From Mesobacillus campisalis (GTDB lineage: Bacteria; Bacillota; Bacilli; Bacillales; Cytobacillaceae), in the NCBI RefSeq assembly GCF_000986785.1, contig NZ_LAYY01000003.1, positions 124,001-188,000 of the forward strand: a stretch of DNA of 64,000 nucleotides. The letters are read 5' to 3'. Both the position numbers and the translations under genes were made by a program. Below, piece after piece: positions 53,059-64,000 of the stretch (positions are counted from its first letter, which is position 1; each line of letters starts with the position of its first letter). The notes under the pieces are model-generated. The model was not told where the DNA came from and did not search any database. It saw nothing but the letters and a program-made list of their open reading frames with translations.

Positions 53059-53223
53059 CTATTCAACCTGATATGGTTTAGGGATTGCCGCACAGCGAAG
53101 GCCAACCTTAAGCTCCTCATCTTCGCGCACATACCCTTGGGACGCAACCTGCTTAATGGATGAAATAAATTTTTCCTAATTGCTGATGGTATTCGGAGTA
53201 TGGATTTTATAAGACAGTTTATT
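53059..53223 (-). pseudogene. Remnant of an IclR family regulator
   Basis: On the minus strand, codons ending at the TAG 53061-53059 read HTPNTISN, stop, EKFISSIKQVASQGYVREDE, ELKVGLRCAAIPKPYQVE. This is the C-terminal effector-domain region of IclR regulators (TxNTI, KxLxxxxGYxxDDEE, GxRCxAAP). It has an internal TAG and a further stop upstream, and the N-terminal part is missing, so the gene is dead. IclR-type regulators (for example XynR/YagI) control yagEF-type genes in E. coli, which fits the adjacent operon. Confidence 0.72.
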
Positions 53224-53303
53224 TCAGATAAAAAGCAGAATGTATGTTCCTAATCTGATATAATAATTTATATAGATTTGGATAACATTGGGGGGATTTA
53301 TAA

Positions 53304-53705
53304 ATGAAGGAATGGGAGTCAGGTTACGTAGCTGGAATTATAGATGGCGAAGGAACCATTACTTTATCTAGGATGCATTCCCATGAATATCGCAGACCTT
53401 GTATTTCAATCGCTTCAACGGATAAAGAACTTTTGCTTTATATTCAATCATTAACAGGAGGCACAATTTGTAATAAAAGAAATTACAACCCTGTAAAGCA
53501 TAAAGATTCATTTACTTTAATCATTAAAAAAGATGTCATTTCACTTTTGGAGCAAATAACACCTTATTTGAGAGTGGATAAAAAGAAAAAAAGAGCCCAG
53601 TGGATCATAACCCATTATGAGCACGTTACCGCCAGAAACGGAAAATACAGTCAGGAAAACCTTGTAAGGAAAATTCAATTTGAAGATTATTTTTTTCAAA
53701 TATAA
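53304..53705 (+). CDS. LAGLIDADG homing endonuclease-like protein
   Basis: This 133-residue protein starts with the single LAGLIDADG motif GYVAGIIDGEGTITL (residues 8-22), followed by ISIASTDKELLLYIQSLTGG and a second helix-strand unit YLRVDKKKKRAQWII. One-motif enzymes act as homodimers and cut long, near-palindromic sites. It is very AT-rich compared with neighbouring genes. It faces the tmRNA gene, ending about 114 bp from the CCA end; that gene contains a group I intron of the kind these enzymes mobilise. GGGGGG precedes the ATG. Confidence 0.85.
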   Translation: MKEWESGYVAGIIDGEGTITLSRMHSHEYRRPCISIASTDKELLLYIQSLTGGTICNKRNYNPVKHKDSFTLIIKKDVISLLEQITPYLRVDKKKKRAQWIITHYEHVTARNGKYSQENLVRKIQFEDYFFQI

Positions 53706-53707
53706 AT

Positions 53708-53738
53708 AGGCAGCTCACCATTTTAGGGTAAGCTGCCT
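53708..53738 (+). terminator. Hairpin after homing endonuclease gene
   Basis: AGGCAGCT and AGCTGCCT pair around a 15-nt loop that can extend the stem by ACC/GGT. The tail (CGTTTAAG) is weakly T-rich. Confidence 0.6.
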
Positions 53739-53794
53739 CGTTTAAGTATTTGTCCCCTGATTTTTTAGTAGACTAGATAACAACTATCATGCAA

Positions 53795-53824
53795 ATAAAA
53801 AACCACCAAATATGTATTTGGTGG
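53795..53824 (-). terminator. tmRNA terminator overlapping the 3' CCA end
   Basis: On the minus strand CCACCAAATA-CA-TATTTGGTGG is a perfect 10-bp hairpin followed by TTTTTT. The first bases CCACCA are the mature 3' end of tmRNA, so the terminator must be cut back for charging. Confidence 0.88.
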
Positions 53825-53835
53825 AGACGGTGGGA

Positions 53836-54109
53836 CGTGCTTTTCCATGCTTTCGTCATGGCACTGACTATATCTTGAACCTGGAACTCCAGGTCCTCCG
53901 GCGTCTTATGCGAATCATAAATTTTCCTGAGACAGGAAGGATTTCGCATCCTAGTACTGCCCTGTAGGCAGCCTATAAGTCGATACACGGCTGTTGGATT
54001 GCTCCACATACCGCTCGGCATTGCCTTATCGCCATAGAAAGCGACTTAGGTTTCACCGATAAAGCCGGATTTTCACTTGTATGTTGCCATACAAGGCGAC
54101 TAATTACTA
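53836..54109 (-). mobile_element. Group I intron (274 nt) in the tmRNA T-loop
   Basis: The intron begins UAGUAAUUAGUCGCC after exon ...GGUUCGAU and ends ...AAAAGCACG, with a terminal G before exon UCCCACCG. Exon CGAU can pair with intron GUCG to form P1 with the required U-G wobble at the splice site. A P2-like hairpin CUUGUAUG-GCAA-CAUACAAG (54095-54076) has a GNRA loop. Further group I hallmarks are GGUGAAACC (P5 region), GGCAAUGCCGAGC (Q-like, 54025-54013), GGCAGUACUAGG (R-like) and AAGAUAUAGUC (S element, 53876-53866), with ACUA/UAGU for P7. No ORF inside. Confidence 0.88.
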
Positions 54110-54328
54110 ATCGAACCCACGTCCAGAAGCATCGCCACTTAAGCTTCTACGAGTGTAGTCGACATATTTGCGTTTCGCTGAGCCATTTGCCTGCCGACAG
54201 GCGGCCGGTCAGCTAGCCTGATTGTTCTCTTCCTTCATCCTCAGACGGTGGAATCCGGCGTAGCCTACTAAGAGTGAGTCCGCTACCCTACCACATAGGC
54301 GATGGAGGGGCGAACAGCTATGCAGTTA

Positions 54329-54364
54329 TTAAGCTGCGAAAGCTAGGTTGTTGTTAGTTTTGCC
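54329..54364 (-). other. tmRNA tag-peptide reading frame
   Basis: From resume codon GGC the frame encodes GKTNNNLAFAA and ends at UAA (followed by a second UAA). With the alanine brought by tmRNA the tag is AGKTNNNLAFAA; the C-terminal hydrophobic AA is the usual protease signal. Confidence 0.92.
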
Positions 54365-54529
54365 AGTTATAGGCGTTGACGTTTTAACGAGGCCGATCCC
54401 CTCGACTCGCAACCTAAGCTCGAACTACCCCTGTCGAATCCGTAGCGTCCCCATATATAATATAAACAGACGTTAGGATACTCGGTGCTACCGAGCAAAA
54501 GCTGTTTGCCACACGTGGTGACAAGATTT

Positions 54530-54557
54530 ATTATAACATACCAGAGAAAGTTTTCAA
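54530..54557 (-). promoter_or_regulatory. Promoter of ssrA
   Basis: On the minus strand TTGAAA (54557-54552), 16 bp, TATAAT (54535-54530), with an extended TG. The start would give a precursor leader of about 70 nt that RNase P removes. An AACTGGAA/TTCCAGTT hairpin overlaps its upstream edge and may be the smpB terminator. Confidence 0.75.
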
Positions 54558-54590
54558 CTGGAAACACACTTCCAGTTTCCGCCATCCCTT

Positions 54591-55058
54591 CTACATCTTC
54601 TGGCGCTCGCGGAAAGCCCGCTCGATATCGCGTTTGGCTTCTTTCTTTTTCAGGTCCTCACGCTTATCGTATTTCTTTTTACCCTTGGCCAGACCCAATA
54701 AAACCTTGGCATACCCGTTTTTCAGGTAAATCTTCAAAGGCACTAGCGCATAGCCGATTTCCTTTGTTTCACCAATCAGCTTGCTGATTTCACGGCGGTG
54801 CATCAAAAGCTTCCGTTCGCGCAATGGGTCGTGGTTATAGCGGTTTCCCTGTTCATACGGACTGACATGCATTCCATACAGGAATACTTCGCCATCCCTG
54901 ATGCGGGCATACGATTCTTTTAGGTTAACTTTTCCAGCCCGGATGGACTTGATCTCTGTACCTTGAAGGACAATACCCGTTTCAAAGGTTTCTTCAATAA
55001 AGTAATCATGGTAGGCTTTTTTGTTTTGTGCTACCGTTTTGCCAATACCTTTTGGCAT
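54591..55058 (-). CDS. smpB: SsrA-binding protein SmpB
   Basis: This 155-residue protein is the partner of tmRNA in trans-translation. Typical segments are [56 protein letters not shown], and the basic C-terminal tail [23 protein letters not shown] that enters the mRNA channel. The frame is open further, but AAAGGGGGAAGCAGT precedes the ATG of [10 protein letters not shown]. It is between rnr and ssrA as in B. subtilis. Confidence 0.96.
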   Translation of the reverse strand: MPKGIGKTVAQNKKAYHDYFIEETFETGIVLQGTEIKSIRAGKVNLKESYARIRDGEVFLYGMHVSPYEQGNRYNHDPLRERKLLMHRREISKLIGETKEIGYALVPLKIYLKNGYAKVLLGLAKGKKKYDKREDLKKKEAKRDIERAFRERQKM

Positions 55059-55102
55059 ACTGCTTCCCCCTTTATACTCTCCCAACATTATACCACAAAA
55101 GC

Positions 55103-55212
55103 CGGTGCCTGAGCGGGGTCAGGCACCGTTTAGCGCTTCACCGCAGTGCGGGTCAGGCACTGTTTTATGCGTTACTGCATTACCGTGGTGCGGGTCAGGC
55201 ACCGTTTAGGAC
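55103..55212. repeat. GGGTCAGGCACC dispersed repeats (three copies)
   Basis: GGGTCAGGCACYGTTT occurs at 55116, 55150 and 55192 between rnr and smpB. The first copy forms a hairpin CGGTGCCTGA / TCAGGCACCG (55103-55128). The same motif in inverted sense is found upstream of gpmI's end (60741-60815). It is a dispersed intergenic repeat type seen in Bacillus genomes. Confidence 0.75.
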
Positions 55213-55221
55213 TTTAGTGCG

Positions 55222-57558
55222 TTAGCGTCGTTTTGGTTTGCGCTTGGCTTTTGGGGCGTTTTCGTAGAATTTTTTGTTTCGGCTTTTTTTCTTGGCGCCT
55301 TCGCCCCGTTTCTTGCTTCCGCCTGCGCTATCATCGGTTTTGCCTCTTCTCGGCTTGCGTTCGCTACTTCCTGTTCTGAACACCTTAGGCGCATCGTTCG
55401 TTTCGCGGCGGCGCGTGCCTTTCATCCCGACGATCTCAAAGTCGATGGAGCGTTCTTCCTTGTTGACCTTGACAACACGGACGGTGATTTCATCGCCAAT
55501 ACGGAACACATTGCCTGTCCGCTCGCCAATCATTGCGAAATGCCGCTCATCATAACGATAATAGTCATCGGTCATATAGCTCACATGCACAAGGCCTTCA
55601 ATCGTATTCGGCAGTTCGACGAACATGCCGAAATTGGTTACGGAAGAAATAATCCCATCGTACTCGACGCCGATTTTATCTTCCATATACTCCGCTTTCT
55701 TGAGTTCATCGGTTTCACGTTCCGCCTCCACAGCCCGGCGCTCCATGTCCGAGGAATGCTTGGCGATTTCCGGCAGCTGAGCATTCCATTTTTCCTTGGT
55801 GTGCTGGTCAATCTTGCCTTCAATCAGATAGGTGCGGATCAGCCTATGGACGATGGTGTCCGGATAACGGCGGATCGGTGAAGTGAAGTGCGTGTAGAAC
55901 TCGGTTGAGAGACCGAAGTGCCCAAGGCTTTCTTCGAAGTACTTTGCCTGCTGCATTGAACGCAGCATCACAGTCGATATCACCATTTCCTCCGGCTTGC
56001 CTTGCACTTCCTCGATGATTGCCTGAAGTGCCTTTGGGTGCACCGAATTGGCCGTTCCCCTTACAAGATAGCCGAAATTCGTAATAAACTCAAAGAATCG
56101 GCGAAGCTTGTCTTCTTTCGGGTCTTCATGAATTCGGTAAATGAACGGAACCTCCATCCAGTGGAAATGCTCGGCAACCGTTTCATTCGCTACCAGCATG
56201 AATTCTTCAATAAGGCGCTCTGCGACAGAACGTTCGCGCAGCACCACATCGGACGGATGGCCATTTTCATCGACAAGGACCTTCGATTCTTTAAAGTCGA
56301 AATCGATAGCACCACGCCCCATCCGTTTGCCGCGCAGAATGGCCGCCAGCTCTTCCATCATTTCGAACATTGGAACAAGAGATTCATAACGGCTGCGGAC
56401 CTCTTCATCTTTGTCAACCAGAATAAGGTTGACATCATGATAGGTCATCCTTTCAGTCGTTTTGATGACACTTTGGAAAATTTCGTGGTCGACTACTTCA
56501 CCCTCTGGAGAAATCTCCATGGAACAACTTAAGGTAAGGCGGTCCACCTTAGGGTTTAATGAGCAAATTCCATTGGAAAGGCGATGCGGAATCATTGGAA
56601 TTACCCGGTCGACAAGATAAACACTAGTTGCACGTTCGGCCGCTTCAACATCAATCGGCGAACCTTCCTGCACATAATAGCTGACATCGGCGATATGGAC
56701 GCCGAGCTTATAGTTGCCGTTTTCAAGCCTTGTGACCGTTACAGCATCATCAAGGTCCTTCGCATCGGCACCATCGATTGTTACAATCACTTCGTCTCGC
56801 AGGTCGCGGCGATTGGCCAATTCACTCTCATCGATTTCATCCGGAGTCTCGTTCGCCTGCTGCAGGACTTCCGGCGGAAATTCCATCGGCAGCCCGTGCT
56901 TATGGATAACCGATAAAATATCGACTCCTGGGTCATTTTTATGTCCCAGGATGGAGACAACCTCCCCCTCTGCCGACTTGCGCCCATCAGGATAGCTTGT
57001 CAGTGTGACTACCACTTTATGGCCCTCGACAGCGCCCATGCTCGCTTCTTTAGGAATAAATATATCACTGGCGAATTTTTTATCGTCCGGAATGACAAAT
57101 CCGAAATGCTTGCTTTCCGTATAGGTGCCGACAATCTGCTGGACACCGCGCTCAATGATCCGGACAATCGTTCCCTCGCGCCGCTGGCCGGAGCTGGTGG
57201 ACGAAACGCGCGCAAGGACAATGTCCCCATGCATGGCATTATTCGTTTCATTTGGCGGGATGAAAATATCATCCATGCCAGGCTCCTCCGGAATGACAAA
57301 CGCAAACCCCTTCGCATGCCCGGTAAGCTTTCCGCGGACCAAATTCATTTTCTCAGGAAGACCGTAACGGTTGCTGCGGGTCCTCACAACCAGCCCTCTT
57401 TCCTCCATGACAACAAGGGCCTTCACAAACTCTTTGAAAGTCGCCGAATCCTCAATACCAAACGCTTCTTCAAGCTCCTGGATGGTCAGCGGCTTATACG
57501 CCTCGTCCTTCATATAATGAAGCAGCCGGTCAATATGGCCCTGAATGCTTTCTTCCAT
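55222..57558 (-). CDS. rnr: Ribonuclease R
   Basis: This 778-residue 3'-5' exoribonuclease has an N-terminal winged helix (residues 15-75), two cold-shock domains, the RNB catalytic domain ([17 protein letters not shown] with the metal-binding Asp residues, [35 protein letters not shown]), an S1 domain ([19 protein letters not shown]), and a highly basic C-terminal tail from about residue 710. It degrades structured RNA and, with SmpB-tmRNA, defective mRNA. AAAGGAGGGATTTTT fixes the start at 57558. Confidence 0.96.
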   Translation of the reverse strand: MEESIQGHIDRLLHYMKDEAYKPLTIQELEEAFGIEDSATFKEFVKALVVMEERGLVVRTRSNRYGLPEKMNLVRGKLTGHAKGFAFVIPEEPGMDDIFIPPNETNNAMHGDIVLARVSSTSSGQRREGTIVRIIERGVQQIVGTYTESKHFGFVIPDDKKFASDIFIPKEASMGAVEGHKVVVTLTSYPDGRKSAEGEVVSILGHKNDPGVDILSVIHKHGLPMEFPPEVLQQANETPDEIDESELANRRDLRDEVIVTIDGADAKDLDDAVTVTRLENGNYKLGVHIADVSYYVQEGSPIDVEAAERATSVYLVDRVIPMIPHRLSNGICSLNPKVDRLTLSCSMEISPEGEVVDHEIFQSVIKTTERMTYHDVNLILVDKDEEVRSRYESLVPMFEMMEELAAILRGKRMGRGAIDFDFKESKVLVDENGHPSDVVLRERSVAERLIEEFMLVANETVAEHFHWMEVPFIYRIHEDPKEDKLRRFFEFITNFGYLVRGTANSVHPKALQAIIEEVQGKPEEMVISTVMLRSMQQAKYFEESLGHFGLSTEFYTHFTSPIRRYPDTIVHRLIRTYLIEGKIDQHTKEKWNAQLPEIAKHSSDMERRAVEAERETDELKKAEYMEDKIGVEYDGIISSVTNFGMFVELPNTIEGLVHVSYMTDDYYRYDERHFAMIGERTGNVFRIGDEITVRVVKVNKEERSIDFEIVGMKGTRRRETNDAPKVFRTGSSERKPRRGKTDDSAGGSKKRGEGAKKKSRNKKFYENAPKAKRKPKRR

Positions 57559-57606
57559 AAAAATCCCTCCTTTAATAAGGTTCCTCATAATAAAACACTT
57601 ATCTAT

Positions 57607-58353
57607 TTATTCTTTCCAATTTAGCTTTTCCAGAAACGCATAAACATCTTCATGAAGCTGGTCCTTTTCTTTATCAAAGGTAATCACATGCCCGGACTCT
57701 TCATACCACTTGATTTCCTTATGGACGGCTTCAACCTCGTTATAGATAATATTCGCACTGTCCGTGTTAATCATGTTGTCATGGCGGGCCTGGACCACAA
57801 AGGTTGGCGCATAGACCATGTCCACGTTGTTCCGGACATCGGAAATAAGGCCTTGGAGCGCCTTTAAGGTGCCCATCGGAGTTTTCTCGAACTCTTCCAT
57901 TTCAGCCTGTATTTGTTCGTCACTTTTACCTTCCAGCTTTTTATATTCCCGGGCATAGGCCAGGACACCTTTGTACATGGTCTCCTCACTTTTTATGTAC
58001 ATGGGTGCGCACATTGGTACGATACCCTTCACAGGCACTGTATAACCCAGCTTGAGGGAAAACACCCCGCCAAGCGATAAACCGACCACAGCGATTTCTT
58101 CATGGCCTTCATTTTTCAAAAATTCATACGCCTTGGTGACATCCTGCCACCAGTCCTCGGGACCGGTATGCACCAGCTCTTCCGGAGGGACACCATGCCC
58201 TTTATAAATTGGTGCGTGGCAGGTATATCCTTTTTCCTGAAGGAACCTTCCCATCATCCGCACATCGGCTGAATTGCCGGTGAACCCATGCAGCATCAAC
58301 ACTGCGCGCTTCCCCGCCTTGAATGTGAATGGCTTTGGAACTAACTTCTTCAT
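57607..58353 (-). CDS. est: Carboxylesterase (Est30/YvaK family)
   Basis: This 248-residue alpha/beta hydrolase shows the oxyanion segment [17 protein letters not shown], the nucleophile in [14 protein letters not shown] (Ser about 94), Asp in [12 protein letters not shown] and His in [19 protein letters not shown]. It matches B. subtilis YvaK and the Geobacillus Est30 carboxylesterase. It lies between secG and rnr as in B. subtilis. AAGGGAGTTATAAG precedes the start. Confidence 0.93.
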   Translation of the reverse strand: MKKLVPKPFTFKAGKRAVLMLHGFTGNSADVRMMGRFLQEKGYTCHAPIYKGHGVPPEELVHTGPEDWWQDVTKAYEFLKNEGHEEIAVVGLSLGGVFSLKLGYTVPVKGIVPMCAPMYIKSEETMYKGVLAYAREYKKLEGKSDEQIQAEMEEFEKTPMGTLKALQGLISDVRNNVDMVYAPTFVVQARHDNMINTDSANIIYNEVEAVHKEIKWYEESGHVITFDKEKDQLHEDVYAFLEKLNWKE

Positions 58354-58507
58354 CTTATAACTCCCTTTATTTTAATCATTCGAATTATGGATACACTTTT
58401 TAGTTTTAACAAACCTGGTCTCAACATTCCAGAAATACGCATTTAGGCTGTATCCTTCGAAAGTTTGCGATTATGGATATGAATATTTTACCAAGTTGGC
58501 AGGCCGC

Positions 58508-58537
58508 AAAAAAACCGGCCTCGATCGAAGCCGGTTT
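58508..58537 (-). terminator. Terminator of secG
   Basis: On the minus strand AAACCGGC and GCCGGTTT pair around TTCGATCGAG, followed by a T-run, just after secG. Confidence 0.85.
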
Positions 58538-58548
58538 GTGCTCGCTTT

Positions 58549-58782
58549 TTATAGTGCAAAATACGATACTGCAATGGACAGAACAAAAAATAGGACAGCC
58601 AGCACAACGGTGATGCGGTGCAGGACAAGGTCAATCCCCCGTGCCTTCTGCTTGCCGAACAACGTTTCAGCGCCGCCGGAAATCGCTCCGGATAGGCCTG
58701 TACTTTTACTGGACTGAAGAAGAACAACAACAATTAGACTGATACAAACAATAACTAAAAGTGCGACTAAAAATGTGTGCAT
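58549..58782 (-). CDS. secG: Preprotein translocase subunit SecG
   Basis: This 77-residue protein has two membrane segments separated by the SecG signature [24 protein letters not shown]. It is an accessory part of the SecYEG channel in the cell membrane. AGGAGGTATGCTTC fixes the ATG at 58782 although the frame is open nine codons further. Confidence 0.95.
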   Translation of the reverse strand: MHTFLVALLVIVCISLIVVVLLQSSKSTGLSGAISGGAETLFGKQKARGIDLVLHRITVVLAVLFFVLSIAVSYFAL

Positions 58783-58823
58783 GAAGCATACCTCCTGGAA
58801 AGCCTGCATTTAACAGTATTTTA

Positions 58824-58852
58824 AATGTATCACATTTTCCAGATTGAAACAA
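58824..58852 (-). promoter_or_regulatory. Promoter of secG
   Basis: On the minus strand TTGTTT (58852-58847), 17 bp, TACATT (58829-58824), 42 bp before the secG start. Confidence 0.5.
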
Positions 58853-58946
58853 TACCTGTCTTTTCTGGCTGCTAGGTGCAGATATTGTGAATATCCCTTC
58901 CATAAAGGCGCTATTCAAGTGGATCCTAAATGTAGAGCTTGGCGTG

Positions 58947-59323
58947 GAGGACCGGTTAATTACTCAAAATGTAGGAAGCAGTCCTCCATCATGCTTATGG
59001 AGGACCATTTTCTCCTCAAGATTGGAAATCAGGTCCTCCATCGTCCTTATAGAGGACCACTTTTCCCTCAAAATCGAAATTCTGGGCCTTCATCGACCTT
59101 ATGGAGGACTTCTTTTCTCTCAATATTGAAACTCTGGTCCTCCATTGCCTCCGTGGAGAACCACTTTTCCCTCAATATCGAAATTCTGGTCCTCCATCCA
59201 CCTTAGGAGGACCACTTCTCCCTCAATATCGAAATTCTGGTCCTCCATCCACCTTAGGAGGACCACTTTTCCCTCAAAATCGAAATTCTGGGCCTTCATC
59301 GACCTTATGGAGGACCACTTTTA
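58947..59323. repeat. Tandem repeat array, eight units of 51-53 bp
   Basis: The unit GGAGGACCA ... TGGTCCTCC begins at 58947, 59000, 59052, 59104, 59156, 59207, 59258 and 59310 (last partial). In the intact units the 9-bp ends are exact inverted copies around a 23-nt centre (TTTTCCCTCAATATCGAAAT), followed by a 10-bp linker. The array fills the 620-bp space between secG and eno. No gene is seen; frames through it are repeats only. Confidence 0.92.
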
Positions 59324-59362
59324 AAAAAAATGGGCTTCGAAATTGGGTCTACGCCGAGCGAT

Positions 59363-59388
59363 AAAAAAACGCCGGCAAATGCCGGCGT
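59363..59388 (-). terminator. Terminator of the glycolytic operon
   Basis: On the minus strand ACGCCGGC and GCCGGCGT pair around ATTT and are followed by seven T, 15 bp after the eno stop. Confidence 0.9.
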
Positions 59389-59402
59389 CCTGTAAACCTG
59401 TA

Positions 59403-60713
<1,311 letters not shown>

Positions 60714-60740
60714 TTAAAATGTAGTTTCTTTATCGTACTA

Positions 60741-60812
60741 AAGGGTGCCTGACCCCTGTTGCATTAGTGCAGTAAAGGGTGCCTGACCCTCTTTATTGCG
60801 TTAAAGGGTGCC

Positions 60813-60815
<3 letters not shown>
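60741..60815. repeat. GGGTGCCTGACCC repeats between gpmI and eno
   Basis: AAGGGTGCCTGACCC occurs at 60741 and 60775, with a partial copy at 60804 that runs into the end of gpmI. It is the reverse complement of the repeat at 55103-55212. Confidence 0.7.
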
Positions 60816-63138
<2,323 letters not shown>

Positions 63139-63201
63139 CTAGGTTCCGAATGCTTCGGAAGGCTCCGGGGAATTCGGAGCCCGGTTCCGAAATGAAAATC
63201 C

Positions 63202-64000
63202 TTATTTATCATTCAAAGCGACAACGCCTGGAAGCTCTTTGCCTTCCATAAACTCAAGCGAAGCTCCGCCGCCAGTTGAAATATGGCTCATCTTGTCTGC
63301 AAGATTGAACTTTTCTACCGCAGCTGCAGAATCGCCGCCGCCGATGACGGAATATGTATCCGCCGCTTCTGCCAGCGCTTCGGCAACACCCTTTGTTCCT
63401 TTTGCGAATGGCTCAAGCTCGAACACACCCATTGGGCCGTTCCAGATGACAAGCTTGGAGCCCTTGATGACATCGCGATAGGTTTCGATTGTTTTCGGGC
63501 CGATATCGAGCGCTTCCCAATCAGCAGGAATTTCATTGATTGGCACTACCTTTGTATTGGCTTGCTCGGAGAAATCATCCGCGACCGTTACATCGACAGG
63601 CATATAGAAATTAACGCCTTTTTCTTTTGCTTTTTCCATGAAGGAATTGGCAAGGTCAATTTTATCCTCTTCGAGCAGGGACTTTCCGACTTCATGGCCC
63701 TGTGCCTTAACGAACGTATAAGCCAAACCGCCGCCAATGATCAGGTTGTCCACTTTTTCAAGTAGGTTTTCGATAACACCGATTTTGTCTTTTACCTTTG
63801 CTCCGCCAATGATGGCTGTGAATGGACGCTCAGGATTGGAGAGCGCTTTGCCAAGCACTTCAAGTTCCTTTTCCATCAGGAGTCCGGAAACGGCCGGAAG
63901 ATGATGGGCAATTCCCTCTGTGGAGGCATGAGCACGGTGTGCAGCACCAAATGCATCGTTGACGTAGATGTCAGCCAGGTCGGCAAACGCTTTGGCCAAT
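63202..64000 (-). CDS. pgk: Phosphoglycerate kinase, C-terminal two thirds
   Basis: About 266 codons are inside the window and the gene runs past base 64000; the full protein should have about 394 residues. Seen are [18 protein letters not shown] of the N-terminal domain, [19 protein letters not shown], the nucleotide-binding [17 protein letters not shown] and [12 protein letters not shown], and [17 protein letters not shown] near the C-terminus. It transfers phosphate from 1,3-bisphosphoglycerate to ADP. The 96-bp gap to tpiA is usual; gapA and its regulator would lie further on. Confidence 0.96.
   Translation of the reverse strand, partial: LAKAFADLADIYVNDAFGAAHRAHASTEGIAHHLPAVSGLLMEKELEVLGKALSNPERPFTAIIGGAKVKDKIGVIENLLEKVDNLIIGGGLAYTFVKAQGHEVGKSLLEEDKIDLANSFMEKAKEKGVNFYMPVDVTVADDFSEQANTKVVPINEIPADWEALDIGPKTIETYRDVIKGSKLVIWNGPMGVFELEPFAKGTKGVAEALAEAADTYSVIGGGDSAAAVEKFNLADKMSHISTGGGASLEFMEGKELPGVVALNDK

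Larger units (their letters stand above)
53819..54452 (-). ncRNA. ssrA: tmRNA gene, interrupted by a group I intron
   Basis: The 5' end GGGGACGCTACGGATTCGACAGG and the 3' end CCCACCGTCTCCACCA form the alanyl tRNA-like part (GGGGACG pairs with CGUCUCC). The resume codon and tag are at 54364-54329. The gene spans 634 bp, of which 274 are an intron in the T-loop; the remaining 360 nt equal the usual Bacillus tmRNA length. Spliced, the T-arm would read GUGGG-UUCGAUU-CCCAC. tmRNA with SmpB (gene next door) rescues stalled ribosomes. Function here depends on splicing. Confidence 0.95.

Noticed and set aside
53041-53079. Short plus-strand frame MAIQPDMV with a GAGGTG upstream
   Set aside because: Eight codons only; the same bases read as the end of an IclR protein on the other strand.
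53773-54021. Minus-strand open frame of 82 codons inside the tmRNA locus
   Set aside because: It lies within the group I intron and tmRNA 3' part, has no ribosome site and no protein-like composition; the RNA explanation accounts for the sequence.
58947-59323. Possible CRISPR array
   Set aside because: The whole 51-53 bp unit is repeated, including the part that would be a spacer, and there are no unique spacers or cas genes.
58844-59364. Several plus-strand open frames of 80-120 codons with repeated peptides
   Set aside because: They arise from the 51-52 bp tandem array, whose period keeps frames partly open; no ribosome site or conserved start.

Overview
The window reads as chromosomal DNA of a spore-forming member of the Bacillaceae. 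Several gene blocks keep Bacillus subtilis order: fadN-yuzL-fadM, the ykoG/H/I block, ykoN/P/Q, mhqO-mhqD, secG-est-rnr-smpB-ssrA and pgk-tpiA-gpmI-eno. There is a tricistronic nutrient-germinant receptor operon, and the SD sites are strong AGGAGG-type. The genus cannot be fixed from sequence alone; tungsten and probable selenium use set it apart from B. subtilis.

Layout. 1-1.5 kb: end of a fatty-acid/proline oxidation block with a perfect FadR-type operator and a cre-like site. 1.7-6.6 kb: Fur-boxed siderophore uptake locus (permeases, ATPase, FhuF-like reductase, divergent lipoprotein). 6.7-10.4 kb: GerA/GerB/GerC operon. 10.4-12.1 kb: RodA and a HesB-like gene with an in-frame UGA followed by a SECIS-like hairpin. 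12.1-15.6 kb: regulator plus TupABC tungstate transporter. 15.6-19.4 kb: benzil reductase-like SDR, a two-component system, a candidate RNA and two small unknown proteins. 19.4-23.4 kb: tungsten aldehyde oxidoreductase flanked by MoeB/ThiF- and MoaD-type cofactor genes. 23.5-37.3 kb: dehydrogenases, YkoGH-type two-component system with two PepSY proteins, glycerate kinase/transporter pair, YeeE/YedE transporter, and an MMPL exporter broken by an amber codon with its MarR regulator. 37.4-44.8 kb: candidate sRNA, quinone-stress genes mhqO/mhqD, ykoN/P/Q, secreted M14 peptidase. 44.9-52.8 kb: six-gene operon joining a YjhG-type sugar-acid dehydratase, a YagE-type aldolase, a sugar ABC importer and an intracellular GH5 hydrolase. 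52.8-55.1 kb: 27-bp operator-like palindrome, IclR remnant, LAGLIDADG endonuclease and a tmRNA gene interrupted by a group I intron. 55.2-64 kb: RNase R, esterase, SecG, a large tandem repeat array and the glycolytic operon.

The most noteworthy items are (a) the 274-nt group I intron in the tmRNA T-loop with an adjacent homing-endonuclease gene, (b) the probable selenocysteine HesB-like protein, (c) the GH5/sugar-acid operon, and (d) three tandem intergenic arrays that share a period of mostly 51-52 bp and inverted arms although their sequences differ. The tungstate transporter, AOR, cofactor genes and putative selenoprotein suggest a host with a tungsten/selenium redox metabolism whose remaining parts (for example selABCD) would lie outside the window.
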